Source: Sorangium aterium (GTDB lineage: Bacteria > Myxococcota_A > Polyangia > Polyangiales > Polyangiaceae). From it: a stretch of 64,000 bases of DNA. Shown in pieces: positions 26,110-35,186 of this stretch. A program made the position numbers and the translations under genes. Position 1 is the first letter of the stretch. Every line of letters starts with the position of its first letter. Location of the stretch: contig NZ_JAQNDK010000004.1 of NCBI RefSeq assembly GCF_028368935.1, positions 1 through 64,000 on the forward strand. Reading direction: 5' to 3'. The notes below the pieces were generated by a model. It saw only the letters and a program-made list of their open reading frames with translations. It searched no databases and was not told the DNA's origin.

Positions 26110-27666
26110 ATGACTAGGTGGATTCCATGGGTACTTTCCGCTGTCGCCCTGACGGATCTCGGCTGTTCGACTGCGACATCCGCGGGCAGCTCGGGCCCGG
26201 CGGGGGCCGGCGGCGCCGCTGGGGCGGCTGTCTCGAGCGGAGGGGGCGGCGCAGGCGGGGACGGCGCGCCGTGCCGGATCGACTGCTCGCTCGTTCCGAC
26301 CTCGCAATGCGTCGTGGCCGTGTGCAACGAGGCGACGCGTGATTGCGAGCTCGTCCCCAGCGCGGGCGGGGAGCCCTGTGACGACAGGGACGCCTGCACG
26401 GTCGGCGAGGTGTGCGAGGAGGGTGTCTGTCAGGGCGGGGCCCAGGAGGACTGCGGCCTCGCGCCGGACGCCTGTCACGTGGTCACGTGCGTCGACGCGG
26501 GCGGCGCTCCTCGCTGCGGCGTGGAGCCGAGGGCGAACGGGGCCCCGTGCGCGACGGAAGACCGCTGTATCCTCGACGCGGCGTGCCTGGACGGCGCCTG
26601 CGTCGGGACCCCGCGGGACTGCTTCTTCTTCCACGTGCCGGACTCCTGTCATGTTGGTGCGTGCGACCCTGCCTCCGGTGCGTGCGAGGCGGTTCCGGGG
26701 AACGAGGGGGCGCCGTGCGCGGACTCCGGCGATCTCTGCATGGTCGGCAAGACCTGCCAGAGCGGCCGCTGCGAGGGGGGCGTCCCGAAGGACTGCAGCG
26801 CGCTGAGCGTCGGGTGCAACGATGGCGCCTGCGATCCGGGCTCTGGCAATTGCTATGCTGAGCCGATCGGACCGGGCGGCGCCTGCCTCTCTGGGACCGA
26901 CGAGTGCAATCGTGGCGTCTGTGACGAGAGCGGCGCCTGTATTTCCATCCCCACCCCCGGAGAGCCGTGCCCCTCGCGGGCGATCGGTTGCACGCGCGGC
27001 GTCTGCAGCGAGTCCGGGGTGTGCACGGCGCGCCCGGTCCCCGATGGCGGGCTCTGCGTTGACAGCGACTCGTGCACCGTGGGGGAGTCCTGCCTGGCTG
27101 GCGTCTGTCAGGGCGGCGCCGCCGCGGCGGCGCCGGTGGTCTATTTCCGGGATACGTTCGAGAGCGACGCGGCCGGGTGGGAGCTCGGTCCGACCTGGCA
27201 GATCGGCGCGGCGAAGGCGTCAACCGGCCAGACCTACGGGCACGCCGATCCGGCGCTCGATCACACGGCGACGTCGGACAACGGGGTGGCCGGCGTGGTC
27301 ATCGGAGGGAACGCGCCCGTCGGGGTCCACCCGTACTTCTACCTGACGAGCCCGGTCGTCAACGCCGATGTCGCGGGCGGCGTGTACCTGACGTTCTGGC
27401 GTCTCCTGAACAGCGATGAGACGCCCCACATGACGAACCGTGTCGAGGTCTACGACGGCGTCCGCTGGAAGGTGCTCTTCGAGTCGGGGGCGTACCCCGG
27501 CGTCCGCGACTCGGCCTGGACGAAGGTCGTCTATGACCTGACGCCCCACAAGAACGCCAGCCTGCGGGTCCGCTTCGGCTACGAGATCGGGCGGGAGTCC
27601 TTCGTCGACATCGTGTCGAGCTGGAACATCGACGATGTGGAGATCGCGAACGCCGCTTGCCCGTAG
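26110..27666 (+). CDS. Cys-rich surface lipoprotein with C-terminal beta-sandwich domain
   Basis: A 518-residue exported protein. The signal IPWVLSAVALTDLGC ends in a probable lipobox, followed by a Gly/Ala/Ser tether. Residues about 55-340 are repeated disulfide-rich modules of the form PCxDxDxCTVGExCxxGxCxGG alternating with CxxxxCDxxSGxC, which resemble EGF/dickkopf-like modules of myxobacterial surface proteins. The last ~170 residues, from VVYFRDTFESDAAGWELG, contain aromatic and Gly residues typical of jelly-roll (MAM or carbohydrate-binding type) domains and end in SSWNIDDVEIANAACP. It may bind an extracellular polymer, by inference from fold only. ATG at 26110 is the start directly preceding the signal. 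Confidence 0.8.
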   Translation: MTRWIPWVLSAVALTDLGCSTATSAGSSGPAGAGGAAGAAVSSGGGGAGGDGAPCRIDCSLVPTSQCVVAVCNEATRDCELVPSAGGEPCDDRDACTVGEVCEEGVCQGGAQEDCGLAPDACHVVTCVDAGGAPRCGVEPRANGAPCATEDRCILDAACLDGACVGTPRDCFFFHVPDSCHVGACDPASGACEAVPGNEGAPCADSGDLCMVGKTCQSGRCEGGVPKDCSALSVGCNDGACDPGSGNCYAEPIGPGGACLSGTDECNRGVCDESGACISIPTPGEPCPSRAIGCTRGVCSESGVCTARPVPDGGLCVDSDSCTVGESCLAGVCQGGAAAAAPVVYFRDTFESDAAGWELGPTWQIGAAKASTGQTYGHADPALDHTATSDNGVAGVVIGGNAPVGVHPYFYLTSPVVNADVAGGVYLTFWRLLNSDETPHMTNRVEVYDGVRWKVLFESGAYPGVRDSAWTKVVYDLTPHKNASLRVRFGYEIGRESFVDIVSSWNIDDVEIANAACP

Positions 27667-27687
27667 AGCGCGCGACGCGGGCGCGGG

Positions 27688-27719
27688 GAGCCACAGGGAC
27701 CTTGCGCCCTCGGTGGCTC
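27688..27719. terminator. Two-part hairpin between convergent genes
   Basis: GAGCCAC plus AGGG (27688-27698) pairs with CCCT and GTGGCTC (27707-27719), with a 2-nt bulge. It lies between the convergent ends of the Cys-rich protein gene and tmk. There is no T-run, so it is a candidate only. Confidence 0.45.
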
Positions 27720-27748
27720 GACTCCGATGTTCGGCCGGGGCCCTTGGC

Positions 27749-28435
27749 TCACCGCTCCACGACGGCCGCGAGCGCCGCCGTGATCGCCCGGGAGACCTCG
27801 TCGACCGGGCCATCCCCGTCGATATGGATGATGCGGTCCCCCGGGACGAGCTCCTCCGCCCGGCGGTACGCCTCCGCGAGCCGCGCCTGCAGCTCTGTCT
27901 TCTCGAACAGCTCCTCCGCCCCCCCGCGGCCCCGGCGGCGCTTCTCGGCGATCTCGGGCGTCACGTCGATCACCACCGTGACGTCGGGCCTCAGGGCGTG
28001 GCGGTTGAGCTCACGGATCCATTCGATGATCTCCTCGGAGCGCCCCCCGTCCTCGCTCGCCGTCGTCGACTGGTAGGCCAGGCTCGACAGGTCGTAGCGA
28101 TCCGAGATCACGACGTACCCGTCTCGGAGGAGGGGCTCGATCTCGGCGCCGAGGTGATCGAGGCGATCGGCCGAGAAGAGGAGCGCCATGATCTCCGCCT
28201 GGTGGGCGCCGGGGAGCGAGATCCGGTGGGTCAGGACCTGCCGGAGCAGCGCGCCCACCGGCCCGGCGCTCGGCTCTCGGGTGACGTGGACAAGGCGCCG
28301 CGCCGCCCTGAGGTGCGCCGCGTAGCGCTCGGCCTGCGTGCTCGTGCCGGCGCCGTCGATGCCCTCGAACACCACGAAGACGCCACGGCCCGCCTCCTCC
28401 GCCGGGCTCTCTTGCTCGCCTCTCGTCTTCGGCAT
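27749..28435 (-). CDS. tmk: Thymidylate kinase (dTMP kinase) with altered P-loop
   Basis: A 228-residue nucleoside monophosphate kinase that would convert dTMP to dTDP. Family motifs are REPSAGPVGALLRQVL, LLFSADRLDHL and DRYDLSSLAYQS, plus an Arg-rich lid (EKRRRGRGG) and FEKTELQARLAEAYRR. The P-loop reads FEGIDGAGTSTQ, so the usual lysine (GAGKST) is threonine; the DNA is unambiguous here (GGC ACG AGC). The start MPKTRGEQESP gives an 18-residue extension before the core. Its ATG directly abuts the panC stop codon, so the two form an operon. It could be a sole divergent Tmk or a second, specialised copy. Confidence 0.88.
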   Translation of the reverse strand: MPKTRGEQESPAEEAGRGVFVVFEGIDGAGTSTQAERYAAHLRAARRLVHVTREPSAGPVGALLRQVLTHRISLPGAHQAEIMALLFSADRLDHLGAEIEPLLRDGYVVISDRYDLSSLAYQSTTASEDGGRSEEIIEWIRELNRHALRPDVTVVIDVTPEIAEKRRRGRGGAEELFEKTELQARLAEAYRRAEELVPGDRIIHIDGDGPVDEVSRAITAALAAVVER

Positions 28436-29326
28436 CTAGATCGCCTCCTCGCTCCCCTCCACGACGGGCGGCGCGTCCTCCCCGAGCACGACGTTGTCGA
28501 TGAGCCGCGTCGTCCCGACGCGGACGGCGACCGCCAGCAGCGCCCGATCGCCGATCGCCGGTGCGTCGCTCCAGATCGCCAGGGACTCCGGATCGGCGAG
28601 GTCCACATAATCGATGCTCGTCGCGACGGCCGCCAGGCGCGCGCGCGCGGGCTCGAGGAGCGCCGCGGCGCGCCGCTCGCCGCGAGCGAACGCGCGGCAC
28701 GCGCCGGCGAGGGCGAGCGGGATGGCGCGCGCCGCGCTCCGCTGCTCGGGCGAGAGGTAGGCGTTCCGGGACGACATGGCGAGGCCGTCCGGCTCGCGCA
28801 CCGTCGTCGCCCCGACGACCTCGACGGGAAGGAACAGGTCGGCGACGAGCCGCCGGATGACCTGGAGCTGCTGGTAGTCCTTCCGGCCGAAGACGGCGAC
28901 GCACGGGCCGGCGAGCGACAGCAGCTTCGTCACCACGGTGGCGACGCCCTCGAAGTGCGCGGGCCGATGGACGCCGCAGAGCGGGCCCGCGGTCGCGCCG
29001 ACGCGCACGCGCGTCTCCTCGCCGGGCGGGTACATCGCGGCGACGTCCGGCGCGAACACGCCGTCGGCGCCGGCCTCCGCGCAGGCGGCGAGGTCTCGCT
29101 CGAGCGTCCGCGGGTAGCGCGCCAGGTCTTCGCCCACGCCGAACTGGGTCGGGTTGACGAAGACGGTCACGGCCACGAAGTCCGTCCTCCGCCGCGCCTC
29201 CGCGATCAAGGCGAGGTGGCCTGCATGGAGCGCGCCCATCGTCGGGACGAGGCCGACGCGGCGCCCTGCCGCACGAGCCCGCTCGCACGCCACCCTGAGG
29301 TCGCCAGGATGTCGCCAAAACTCCAT
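28436..29326 (-). CDS. panC: Pantothenate synthetase
   Basis: A 296-residue enzyme that condenses pantoate and beta-alanine using ATP in coenzyme A synthesis. The signatures are [18 protein letters not shown] (HxGH nucleotide-binding), [32 protein letters not shown] and the KMSKS-like [14 protein letters not shown]. The length is close to the family's usual ~280-300. The start [11 protein letters not shown] matches the usual distance to the PTMG motif. It is the first gene of a panC-tmk pair and is divergent from ppk1, with only 43 bp between the two start codons. Confidence 0.97.
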   Translation of the reverse strand: MEFWRHPGDLRVACERARAAGRRVGLVPTMGALHAGHLALIAEARRRTDFVAVTVFVNPTQFGVGEDLARYPRTLERDLAACAEAGADGVFAPDVAAMYPPGEETRVRVGATAGPLCGVHRPAHFEGVATVVTKLLSLAGPCVAVFGRKDYQQLQVIRRLVADLFLPVEVVGATTVREPDGLAMSSRNAYLSPEQRSAARAIPLALAGACRAFARGERRAAALLEPARARLAAVATSIDYVDLADPESLAIWSDAPAIGDRALLAVAVRVGTTRLIDNVVLGEDAPPVVEGSEEAI

Positions 29327-29369
29327 AATGGAATCCTATCAGACGTACGGCAAAATCGGAGCTTCGATC

Positions 29370-31733
29370 ATGGTCGACCCGCCGTCCAGCCCAGACAACG
29401 CCATCGCTCCCGACTCGGAAGACGCCATCGATTCAGCTCCGGCCGCCGGGCCTGGATCGCGACCGGGCGGCCCCTCCAGCACTCGGTCCGGGGGGAGCTC
29501 TGCCCCGTCCAGCGGCCCGGTGCCGATATCGGCCGCCCCGGGGGTGATCGCGATCGAGGGGGACCCGACGCACTACCTGAACCGCGAGCTCTCGTGGCTC
29601 GAGTTCAACGCGCGGGTGCTGGCGGAGGCCAGGTCGCACGAGGTGCCGCTGTTCGAGCGCCTCAAGTTCCTGAGCATCTTCTTCTCGAACCTCGACGAGT
29701 TCTTCATGGTGCGCGTCGCCGGCCTCCAGGCGCAGACGCAGCGCACGATCGCGGAGGTCCCGCCGGACGGGCTCACGCCCCACGAGCAGCTCGTGGCGAT
29801 CAGCGCGCGCGTCCACGCGCTCGTCGATGACGCCTACCAGCTGTGGCACTCGGATCTGATCCCGGCGCTCCAGCGCGCCGGCATCGTGATCGTCCGGCCC
29901 GACGAGCTCGGCGCGACGGAGCTCAGCGCGCTCGACGATCGGTTCCGCACCGACATCTTCCCGATCCTCACGCCGATCGCGATCGACCCGGGGCACCCGT
30001 TCCCGCACCTGCGCAACAAGATGATCAACCTCGGGATCATGTTCTCCCGGGAGCATGAAGCGCAGGAGCCCGGCTTCGCGGTCATCCAGGTGCCGCCTGG
30101 GCTGAGCCGGCTGATGCGGGTGCGCGTGGAGGGCGCGGCGCGCGCGTTCGTCCTGCTCGAGGACGTGATCGCCCGGCACGTGAAGGATTTCTTCCCCTCG
30201 GGCAGGCTGCGCGGCACGTACCCCTTCCGCGTCACCCGGAACTGGGACCTCGAGATCGACGAGGAGGAGGGCGAGGACCTGCTGGAGACGATCCAGGCCG
30301 AGCTCCGCCGGCGCGATCGCGGCAACGCCGTGCGCCTGGAGATCGGCTTCGGCGAGGGCGCCGGCACCTCGGTCCAGCGGCTCTGCCGCGCGCTCAAGGT
30401 CGACGCGTCGCACGCCGTCTACCGGGTGCCGGGGCCGCTCCACATCGCCGACCTCATCGGCATCGTCGCGGACGACGAGCGCCGCGAGTACCGGGACGAG
30501 CCGTTCGCCCCGCAGGTCCCGCCGCTCTTCCGGGACGTCGAGGACATCTTCGCCGTCATCCGGGAGCAGGACGTGCTCCTGCACCACCCCTACGAGTCGT
30601 TCGATCCGGTCGCCGAGTTCGTCTCCCGCGCCGCCGACGACCCGAACGTGCTCGCGATCAAGCAGACGCTCTACCGGACCGGCGGTGACTCGCCGATCCT
30701 GAAGGCGCTCGCGCGCGCGGCCGAGAGCGGCAAGCAGGTGACGGCCATCGTCGAGCTGAAGGCGCGGTTCGACGAGGCGAGCAACATCCAGTGGGCGAGG
30801 ACGCTCGAGCAGAGCGGCGTGCAGGTGATCTACGGCCTGCTCGGGCTGAAGACGCACGCGAAGGCGCTGCTCGTGGTGCGGCGCGAGAAGGACAAGCTGC
30901 GCCGCTACGTGCACCTGTCGACGGGCAACTACAACCCGCAGACCGCGCGGCTCTACACGGACATCGGCCTGTTCACGGCGAACCGGGAGATCGGCGAGGA
31001 CATGACGTCGCTCTTCAACCTGCTGACCGGCTACAGCGCGCCGCCCAAGTGGAACCGCCTCCTCGTGGCGCCGCTCGGCCTGCACCAGGCGGTGCTGGGC
31101 CTCATCGCGCGCGAGGAGGCCCACGCGCGGGCCGGGCGCAAGGCGGAGATCGTGGCGCAGATGAACGCGCTCGTGGACGTCGACGTCATCGACGCGCTCT
31201 ACTCGGCGTCGCAGGCCGGGGTCGACATCAAGCTCGCCGTGCGCGGCATCTGCTGCCTCCGGCCGGGGATCCCGGGCCTGTCGGAGCGGATCCAGGTGCG
31301 CGCGATCATCGATCGTTTCCTCGAGCACAAGCGCCTGTTCCGGTTCGCGAACGGCGGCAGCGAGGAGATCTACATGTCGAGCGCCGACTGGATGCCGCGC
31401 AACTTCCATCGCCGCGTCGAGCTGATGATCCCGATCATCGAGCCCGCCACCCGCGCGCGCGTGGAGGACATGCTGAACACCGTGATGTCCGACACGGCGA
31501 AGACCTGGGAGCTCGCGAGCGACGGCAGCTACCACAAGCTCCAGCAGCCCGCCGGCGCCCCCCTGCTTCGGTCGCAGCACCGCTTCATCGAGCTCGCGCG
31601 CGAGCGGGTGAAGCTCAGCGATCCGCTGGCGCGCGGCGGCGGGCGCTTCCACATCCTCCGCATGCCCGCGGGCGCGGACGACGGCGAGCCTCGCCACCGC
31701 AAGGGCGCCAAGAAGAAGAAGGGTCTGCTCTGA
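29370..31733 (+). CDS. ppk1: Polyphosphate kinase 1
   Basis: A 787-residue enzyme that makes inorganic polyphosphate from ATP reversibly. The four-domain PPK1 layout is visible: N domain HYLNRELSWLEFNARVLAEA and FLSIFFSNLDEFFMVRVAG; then ALKQTLYRT-type VLAIKQTLYRTGGDSP; the C1/C2 catalytic domains with VHLSTGNYNPQTARLYTDIG (phospho-accepting His) and SSADWMPRNFHRRVELMIPI. ATG at 29370 has GGAG about 8 nt upstream; an in-frame ATG at 29328 lies 2 bp from the divergent panC start and leaves no room for a promoter. About 60 N-terminal residues are a disordered Ser/Pro/Gly-rich extension. Confidence 0.96.
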   Translation: MVDPPSSPDNAIAPDSEDAIDSAPAAGPGSRPGGPSSTRSGGSSAPSSGPVPISAAPGVIAIEGDPTHYLNRELSWLEFNARVLAEARSHEVPLFERLKFLSIFFSNLDEFFMVRVAGLQAQTQRTIAEVPPDGLTPHEQLVAISARVHALVDDAYQLWHSDLIPALQRAGIVIVRPDELGATELSALDDRFRTDIFPILTPIAIDPGHPFPHLRNKMINLGIMFSREHEAQEPGFAVIQVPPGLSRLMRVRVEGAARAFVLLEDVIARHVKDFFPSGRLRGTYPFRVTRNWDLEIDEEEGEDLLETIQAELRRRDRGNAVRLEIGFGEGAGTSVQRLCRALKVDASHAVYRVPGPLHIADLIGIVADDERREYRDEPFAPQVPPLFRDVEDIFAVIREQDVLLHHPYESFDPVAEFVSRAADDPNVLAIKQTLYRTGGDSPILKALARAAESGKQVTAIVELKARFDEASNIQWARTLEQSGVQVIYGLLGLKTHAKALLVVRREKDKLRRYVHLSTGNYNPQTARLYTDIGLFTANREIGEDMTSLFNLLTGYSAPPKWNRLLVAPLGLHQAVLGLIAREEAHARAGRKAEIVAQMNALVDVDVIDALYSASQAGVDIKLAVRGICCLRPGIPGLSERIQVRAIIDRFLEHKRLFRFANGGSEEIYMSSADWMPRNFHRRVELMIPIIEPATRARVEDMLNTVMSDTAKTWELASDGSYHKLQQPAGAPLLRSQHRFIELARERVKLSDPLARGGGRFHILRMPAGADDGEPRHRKGAKKKKGLL

Positions 31734-31803
31734 ACGACGGCGCGCAGGAGAGGCGTCCCCGCGGCCTCGCGCGCGGGGAGGAGCATCGGGCCGCGGGAGC
31801 CCT

Positions 31804-32700
31804 TCAGAACTGCGTCTGCAACGCGGCGGAGCCGGGGCCGAGCGAGAGCGTGGTCTCGACAGAGGCCTTGGGCGCCGTGTCGCCGGCTGGCACCTTCTTC
31901 CCGCCGATAACCCAGAGCGGGATGCCCACGGCGATCATGAGGCCGCCCGCCACGGAGACGAGCGCGCCGGCGAGCTGACGGCGCCCATCGGTGCGCGTCT
32001 CGCAGATGCCCGTGAAGCCCCCGAAATCGCAGTAGATCTCGTATCGGTTGCTCGCCGACGCGAGCAGGCCGGTCCCGGTGAAGAACGCGATCGTGCCGCC
32101 GGCGGTGAGCGCGATGCCGCCCAGCATCAGGCCCGGGCTCTTCCGACGCAGGGGAACCGGGGGCGGAGCAGGCGGGATCTCCGACGGGCTCACGGGGTAG
32201 CCCGGCGGGAGCGGAGGGTAAGCGCCGCCGTAAGGAGCGTAGCCGCCCGGGGGACCCGGGGGCGGATAGCCCGGCGAGGCGCCTGGCAGAGCCTGAGGGG
32301 CCTCCTGCGGCGGCGCCGGGTAGGGGACCGCAGGGTACGGCGGCGCGGAGGCACCCGGCGGCGCGGAGGCAGCCGGCGGAGCGGGTTGCGGCGCCGCAGC
32401 GCCTGGCGGTGCAGCAGGCGCGCTGCCGGGCTGTTGCGTCGCAGCAGCCGGGGTCGGCGCGGCTGGCGGCGAGGCGGCCGGCGGCGCAGCGGCGGCGCCG
32501 GGCTGCTGCCGCGCGACGCCCGGCGCCACGGGCGACCCTGCAGGAGGCTGTCGTTGCGGCGCTGGTTGCGCGCCCGCCGTCGCCGCGGCGAGGAGGCCGG
32601 ACAGCGCGACGCCGAGCGGCAGGGCGCGCGCCCGCGCGCGGGCGCGCGGCGAGCGGCCCGGCGTTCGGGCGGCGTCGGGCGAAGCATTCAAGCGAAGCAT
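31804..32700 (-). CDS. Pro/Ala-rich protein with a C-terminal membrane hairpin
   Basis: A 298-residue protein. A signal sequence (LPLGVALSGLLAAATAGAQ) is followed by about 150 residues of low-complexity Pro/Ala/Gln/Gly (GYPPPGPPGGYAPYGG), probably exposed and disordered. Two hydrophobic segments (GLMLGGIALTAGGTIAFFTG and GALVSVAGGLMIAVGIPLWV) flank a short loop with two cysteines (CDFGGFTGIC). The hairpin-with-Cys-loop layout recurs in the TPR-PEGA protein at 41259-42305. Function unknown. The extreme composition makes the start uncertain by a few codons. Confidence 0.65.
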   Translation of the reverse strand: MLRLNASPDAARTPGRSPRARARARALPLGVALSGLLAAATAGAQPAPQRQPPAGSPVAPGVARQQPGAAAAPPAASPPAAPTPAAATQQPGSAPAAPPGAAAPQPAPPAASAPPGASAPPYPAVPYPAPPQEAPQALPGASPGYPPPGPPGGYAPYGGAYPPLPPGYPVSPSEIPPAPPPVPLRRKSPGLMLGGIALTAGGTIAFFTGTGLLASASNRYEIYCDFGGFTGICETRTDGRRQLAGALVSVAGGLMIAVGIPLWVIGGKKVPAGDTAPKASVETTLSLGPGSAALQTQF

Positions 32701-32731
32701 CTCGGGCGTCCTTTCATCACGGCGGTTGCAA

Positions 32732-33610
32732 TCACTCGTGTGGAAGCTCGGCAGGCTTCTGCGCCGGCTCTGGCGGAGGCGCCGCCTCCGCTGCCGGCGT
32801 CGCCCCCGCTGAAGGTGTCGCCACGGGGGGCGCGGCGGCCGGCTTCGGTGCGCTGGTGCGCTTCTTCGGCGGGGCGGCCGCGGCTGCTCCGGTGGCTGCT
32901 CCTTTCGGAGAGGCGCTGGCAGCGGTTCCCTCTGGCGAGGCGCCGGCAGCAGCGCGCTGCGGGGCTGTCGCGCGCGCCGTCTCCGCTGCGGCAGGTTCGG
33001 CCGTGACGATCGTCGGCGGCGACGAGTCGACGGGAGGTGGAGCCGGCAGCTCGGCCGTCTCCGTCGGCGTGGCAGGGGACGCGGTGGACGGCTCCGCCGT
33101 GTGTGTCTTTGCCGGAGCGCCTTTCGCGGGTTCCGGCGCAGCGCGCTCCGGGGTGCGGGGGGACTGCGCGGCGAACACGATCACCGCGGCGAGCGCCACG
33201 AGGCCCAGGAAGACCAGGAGCACGCGATCTCGCTTTGGCTTCGTCTGTGTGCTTCCGCCGCGCGCTCGCGCGGGCTGCGTCTCGACGCCGCCTCTCCGAT
33301 GGGATCGATCGCCGGCGTCGCGCGCCCGCGCGCTCTCCGCGGCGTCGCGCGCCCGCGCGGGCTCCGCGCTGCTCGGAGCAGCGGCGCCGCGCGCCCGCGC
33401 GCCGCGCGGGTCGTCGCCGCCTCGGCTCACCGTCGGATCGACGCGCGCCCCCGCGGGGCCTCGTGCCGTCGCGCTGTCGCCCTGATCGCTTCGCGACGAG
33501 GGCGCCGCGCTCCCCGGATCCACGCCGGACGCCGTCCTCGACGCAGCGCTGCTCTGCGGCGCCTTGCGCCGGCTTTCTTTACGCTGGGCGCGTGAAAGCT
33601 TCTTCGTCAC
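32732..33610 (-). CDS. Single-pass membrane protein with disordered flanks
   Basis: A 292-residue protein of unknown function. It starts basic (KKLSRAQRKESRRK) and continues as about 110 residues of Arg/Ala/Ser-rich low complexity. A single transmembrane helix (VLLVFLGLVALAAVIVFAA, about 130-148) precedes a Pro/Ala/Thr-rich extracytoplasmic tail ending AQKPAELPHE. GTG at 33610 is preferred because the basic start fits an inside-positive topology and the longer upstream reading enters repeat-containing intergenic DNA. No enzyme or domain motif is present. Coding status rests on G/C third-position bias and the membrane helix. Confidence 0.5.
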   Translation of the reverse strand: MTKKLSRAQRKESRRKAPQSSAASRTASGVDPGSAAPSSRSDQGDSATARGPAGARVDPTVSRGGDDPRGARARGAAAPSSAEPARARDAAESARARDAGDRSHRRGGVETQPARARGGSTQTKPKRDRVLLVFLGLVALAAVIVFAAQSPRTPERAAPEPAKGAPAKTHTAEPSTASPATPTETAELPAPPPVDSSPPTIVTAEPAAAETARATAPQRAAAGASPEGTAASASPKGAATGAAAAAPPKKRTSAPKPAAAPPVATPSAGATPAAEAAPPPEPAQKPAELPHE

Positions 33611-33963
33611 GCAGCGACCGTACCGAACAGCAGGCGGGCCGCCAAGGGGCCCGCGGCGCGCGTCGGCGTCCGACTCGTGCGGCGCGCGCAGGGGCCCGCG
33701 CATCCCGGGAGCCGCCGGCGCACGCCGAGCGCCCCGTCGAACGAGACGTGCGCGGACGGCCCCCGCAGCGCGCCGTGACCCACGAGCTCGTCGCGCGGGG
33801 CCAGGACGCGCAGAGCACGGCCCCCGCCGGCGCAGCGGGATCGACGCGACCCATGCGACCGCCACGAACGATGCAGCGCCTCGGCGAGCGCAACGGATGG
33901 GACCGACGCAACCTACGTGAACGATGCGACCCACGCGGCGGACGCGTCGACGCAAGCGACGAG

Positions 33964-34003
33964 AACCTACGGGAACCTACGGGAAGCGACGCGAATCGAC
34001 GCG
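33964..34003 (+). repeat. 10-bp tandem repeats upstream of the str operon
   Basis: Four adjacent decamers are AACCTACGGG (33964-33973), AACCTACGGG (33974-33983), AAGCGACGCG (33984-33993) and AATCGACGCG (33994-34003), followed by AACGAACGG. One turn of B-DNA per unit places each AA step on the same face, 50-90 bp upstream of the -35 box. Confidence 0.75.
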
Positions 34004-34050
34004 AACGAACGGCTCGCTGGCGTATCCAACACGAACGGGTATCGTCCCGC

Positions 34051-34078
34051 TTGACATGGGTCGCCTCCTGGGTATCCT
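34051..34078 (+). promoter_or_regulatory. Sigma70-type promoter of the rpsL operon
   Basis: A perfect -35 hexamer TTGACA (34051-34056) is followed after 16 bp by TATCCT (34073-34078) as -10. Transcription would start near 34085, about 30 nt before the rpsL ATG, leaving room for the AGGGGGA ribosome site at 34096-34102. Confidence 0.75.
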
Positions 34079-34115
34079 GCGCGTCCCCATCCCTCAGGGG
34101 GAAATCCGCGTCACT

Positions 34116-34514
34116 ATGCCGACCATCAGCCAGCTCATCCGCCAAGGCCGCGAGGCCGCTCGTTACAAGACGGCCTCTCCTGCGCTCAAGTCCTGCCCGC
34201 AGCGGCGAGGCGTGTGCGTACGTGTTTACACCACGACGCCGAAGAAGCCCAACTCGGCGCTCCGCAAGGTCTGCCGCGTCAGGCTGAGCAACCAGATGGA
34301 AGTGACGAGCTACATCCCGGGCGAAGGCCACAACCTGCAGGAGCACTCGGTCGTCCTCATCCGCGGCGGCCGTGTCAAGGACCTGCCGGGCGTGCGTTAC
34401 CACGTCGTCCGCGGCACGCTCGACGCGTCCGGCGCTGCCGGGCCGAGCTCCACCAACAAAGCGACCCGCAACCGCAAGCGCTCGAAGTACGGCGTGAAGC
34501 GCCCGAAGGCCTGA
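34116..34514 (+). CDS. rpsL: 30S ribosomal protein S12
   Basis: A 132-residue decoding-centre protein. It matches S12 throughout: [74 protein letters not shown]. Lysines whose substitution causes streptomycin resistance in other bacteria (TPKKPN and GGRVKDLPG) are wild type. The C-terminus is slightly longer and Lys/Arg-rich compared with the E. coli protein (124 residues). The first gene of the operon, with a clear promoter 40-65 bp upstream and rpsG 13 bp downstream. Confidence 0.98.
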   Translation: MPTISQLIRQGREAARYKTASPALKSCPQRRGVCVRVYTTTPKKPNSALRKVCRVRLSNQMEVTSYIPGEGHNLQEHSVVLIRGGRVKDLPGVRYHVVRGTLDASGAAGPSSTNKATRNRKRSKYGVKRPKA

Positions 34515-34527
34515 CAGAGGAACGAAG

Positions 34528-34998
34528 ATGCCCCGTCGTCGCGAAGTCCCGAAGCGGAAGATCATTCCGGACCCGAAGTACAAGGACAAGCTCGTCGCCA
34601 AGTTCACGAACTCCCTGATGCAGTCGGGCAAGAAGGCGACCGCCGAGGGGATCCTCTACGGCGCGTTCGACATCGTGCGCGACCGATTCAAGGAGGAGCC
34701 GATCGACGTCTTCCGCAAGGCGCTCGACAACGTGAAGCCGAAGCTCGAGGTGAAGAGCCGGCGCGTCGGCGGCGCGACCTACCAGGTCCCCGTCGAGGTC
34801 CGCCCCGAGCGCCGCGTCGCCCTCGCGATGCGGTGGCTCGTGACCTACTCGCGCGGCCGCGGCGAGAAGACGATGCGCGAGCGGCTCGCCGCCGAGCTCG
34901 TCGACGCGGCGCAGAACCGCGGCAACGCGGTCAAGAAGCGCGACGACACGCACAAGATGGCGGAGGCCAACAAGGCGTTCGCCCACTACCGCTGGTAG
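34528..34998 (+). CDS. rpsG: 30S ribosomal protein S7
   Basis: A 156-residue primary rRNA-binding protein of the 30S head. It starts [20 protein letters not shown] and contains [49 protein letters not shown] and [27 protein letters not shown], all typical. The length is normal. The ribosome site GAGGAACGAAG lies just before ATG. It is followed by an unusually long, structured 305-bp gap before fusA. Confidence 0.98.
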   Translation: MPRRREVPKRKIIPDPKYKDKLVAKFTNSLMQSGKKATAEGILYGAFDIVRDRFKEEPIDVFRKALDNVKPKLEVKSRRVGGATYQVPVEVRPERRVALAMRWLVTYSRGRGEKTMRERLAAELVDAAQNRGNAVKKRDDTHKMAEANKAFAHYRW

Positions 34999-35008
34999 GT
35001 CAGCGAGG

Positions 35009-35035
35009 CCAGCGCGGATCCCGGATCTGCGCTGG
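35009..35035 (+). terminator. Hairpin directly after rpsG
   Basis: CCAGCGCGGATC (35009-35020) pairs with GATCTGCGCTGG (35024-35035) over a 3-nt loop, with a single G-U pair. It begins 11 nt after the rpsG stop and is followed by a modestly T-rich stretch (TTCGTCATTTC). It could terminate part of the transcripts or stabilise the rpsG mRNA end. Confidence 0.5.
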
Positions 35036-35119
35036 TTCGTCATTTCAGGTCCCATCCCCAGGCGAGGAGACGCGTAGAGCGAGATGGCACAGCTGACATA
35101 AGGATCGGGTTACAGAGCC

Positions 35120-35162
35120 GGTCCTCTCGAGGGAGCGCGACAGCGCCCACCCTCGCGGGACC
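35120..35162 (+). promoter_or_regulatory. Leader hairpin upstream of fusA (first)
   Basis: A 43-nt stem-loop with three helical parts: GGTCC (35120-35124) with GGACC (35158-35162), CGAGGG (35128-35133) with CCCTCG (35150-35155), and GCGC (35135-35138) with GCGC (35143-35146) closing a GACA tetraloop. It lies in the rpsG-fusA gap. Its left side CCTCTC could also pair with GAGAGG in the next hairpin. Confidence 0.5.
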
Positions 35163-35186
35163 TAGAAAAGCTGCTGCTGTACCCCG

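Larger units (their letters stand above)
33611..34115. other. 505-bp region upstream of rpsL
   Basis: No gene is supported here. The first ~220 bp are extremely GC-rich without structure I can name. From about 33830 the sequence becomes a degenerate mixture of GACGC, AACGA and CCTACG words, including the clear 10-bp array at 33964-34003. The rpsL promoter follows at 34051. The region separates the divergent membrane-protein gene from the ribosomal operon. Confidence 0.6.

Noticed and set aside
29324-29353. TTGCCG-17-CATTAT on the minus strand as panC promoter
   Set aside because: The -10 would overlap the panC start codon, and the start is fixed by family N-termini.
35084-35101. Mini-frame MAQLT in the rpsG-fusA gap as a leader peptide
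   Set aside because: Only five codons, ribosome-site spacing about 14 nt, and no regulatory codon run; not distinguishable from chance.
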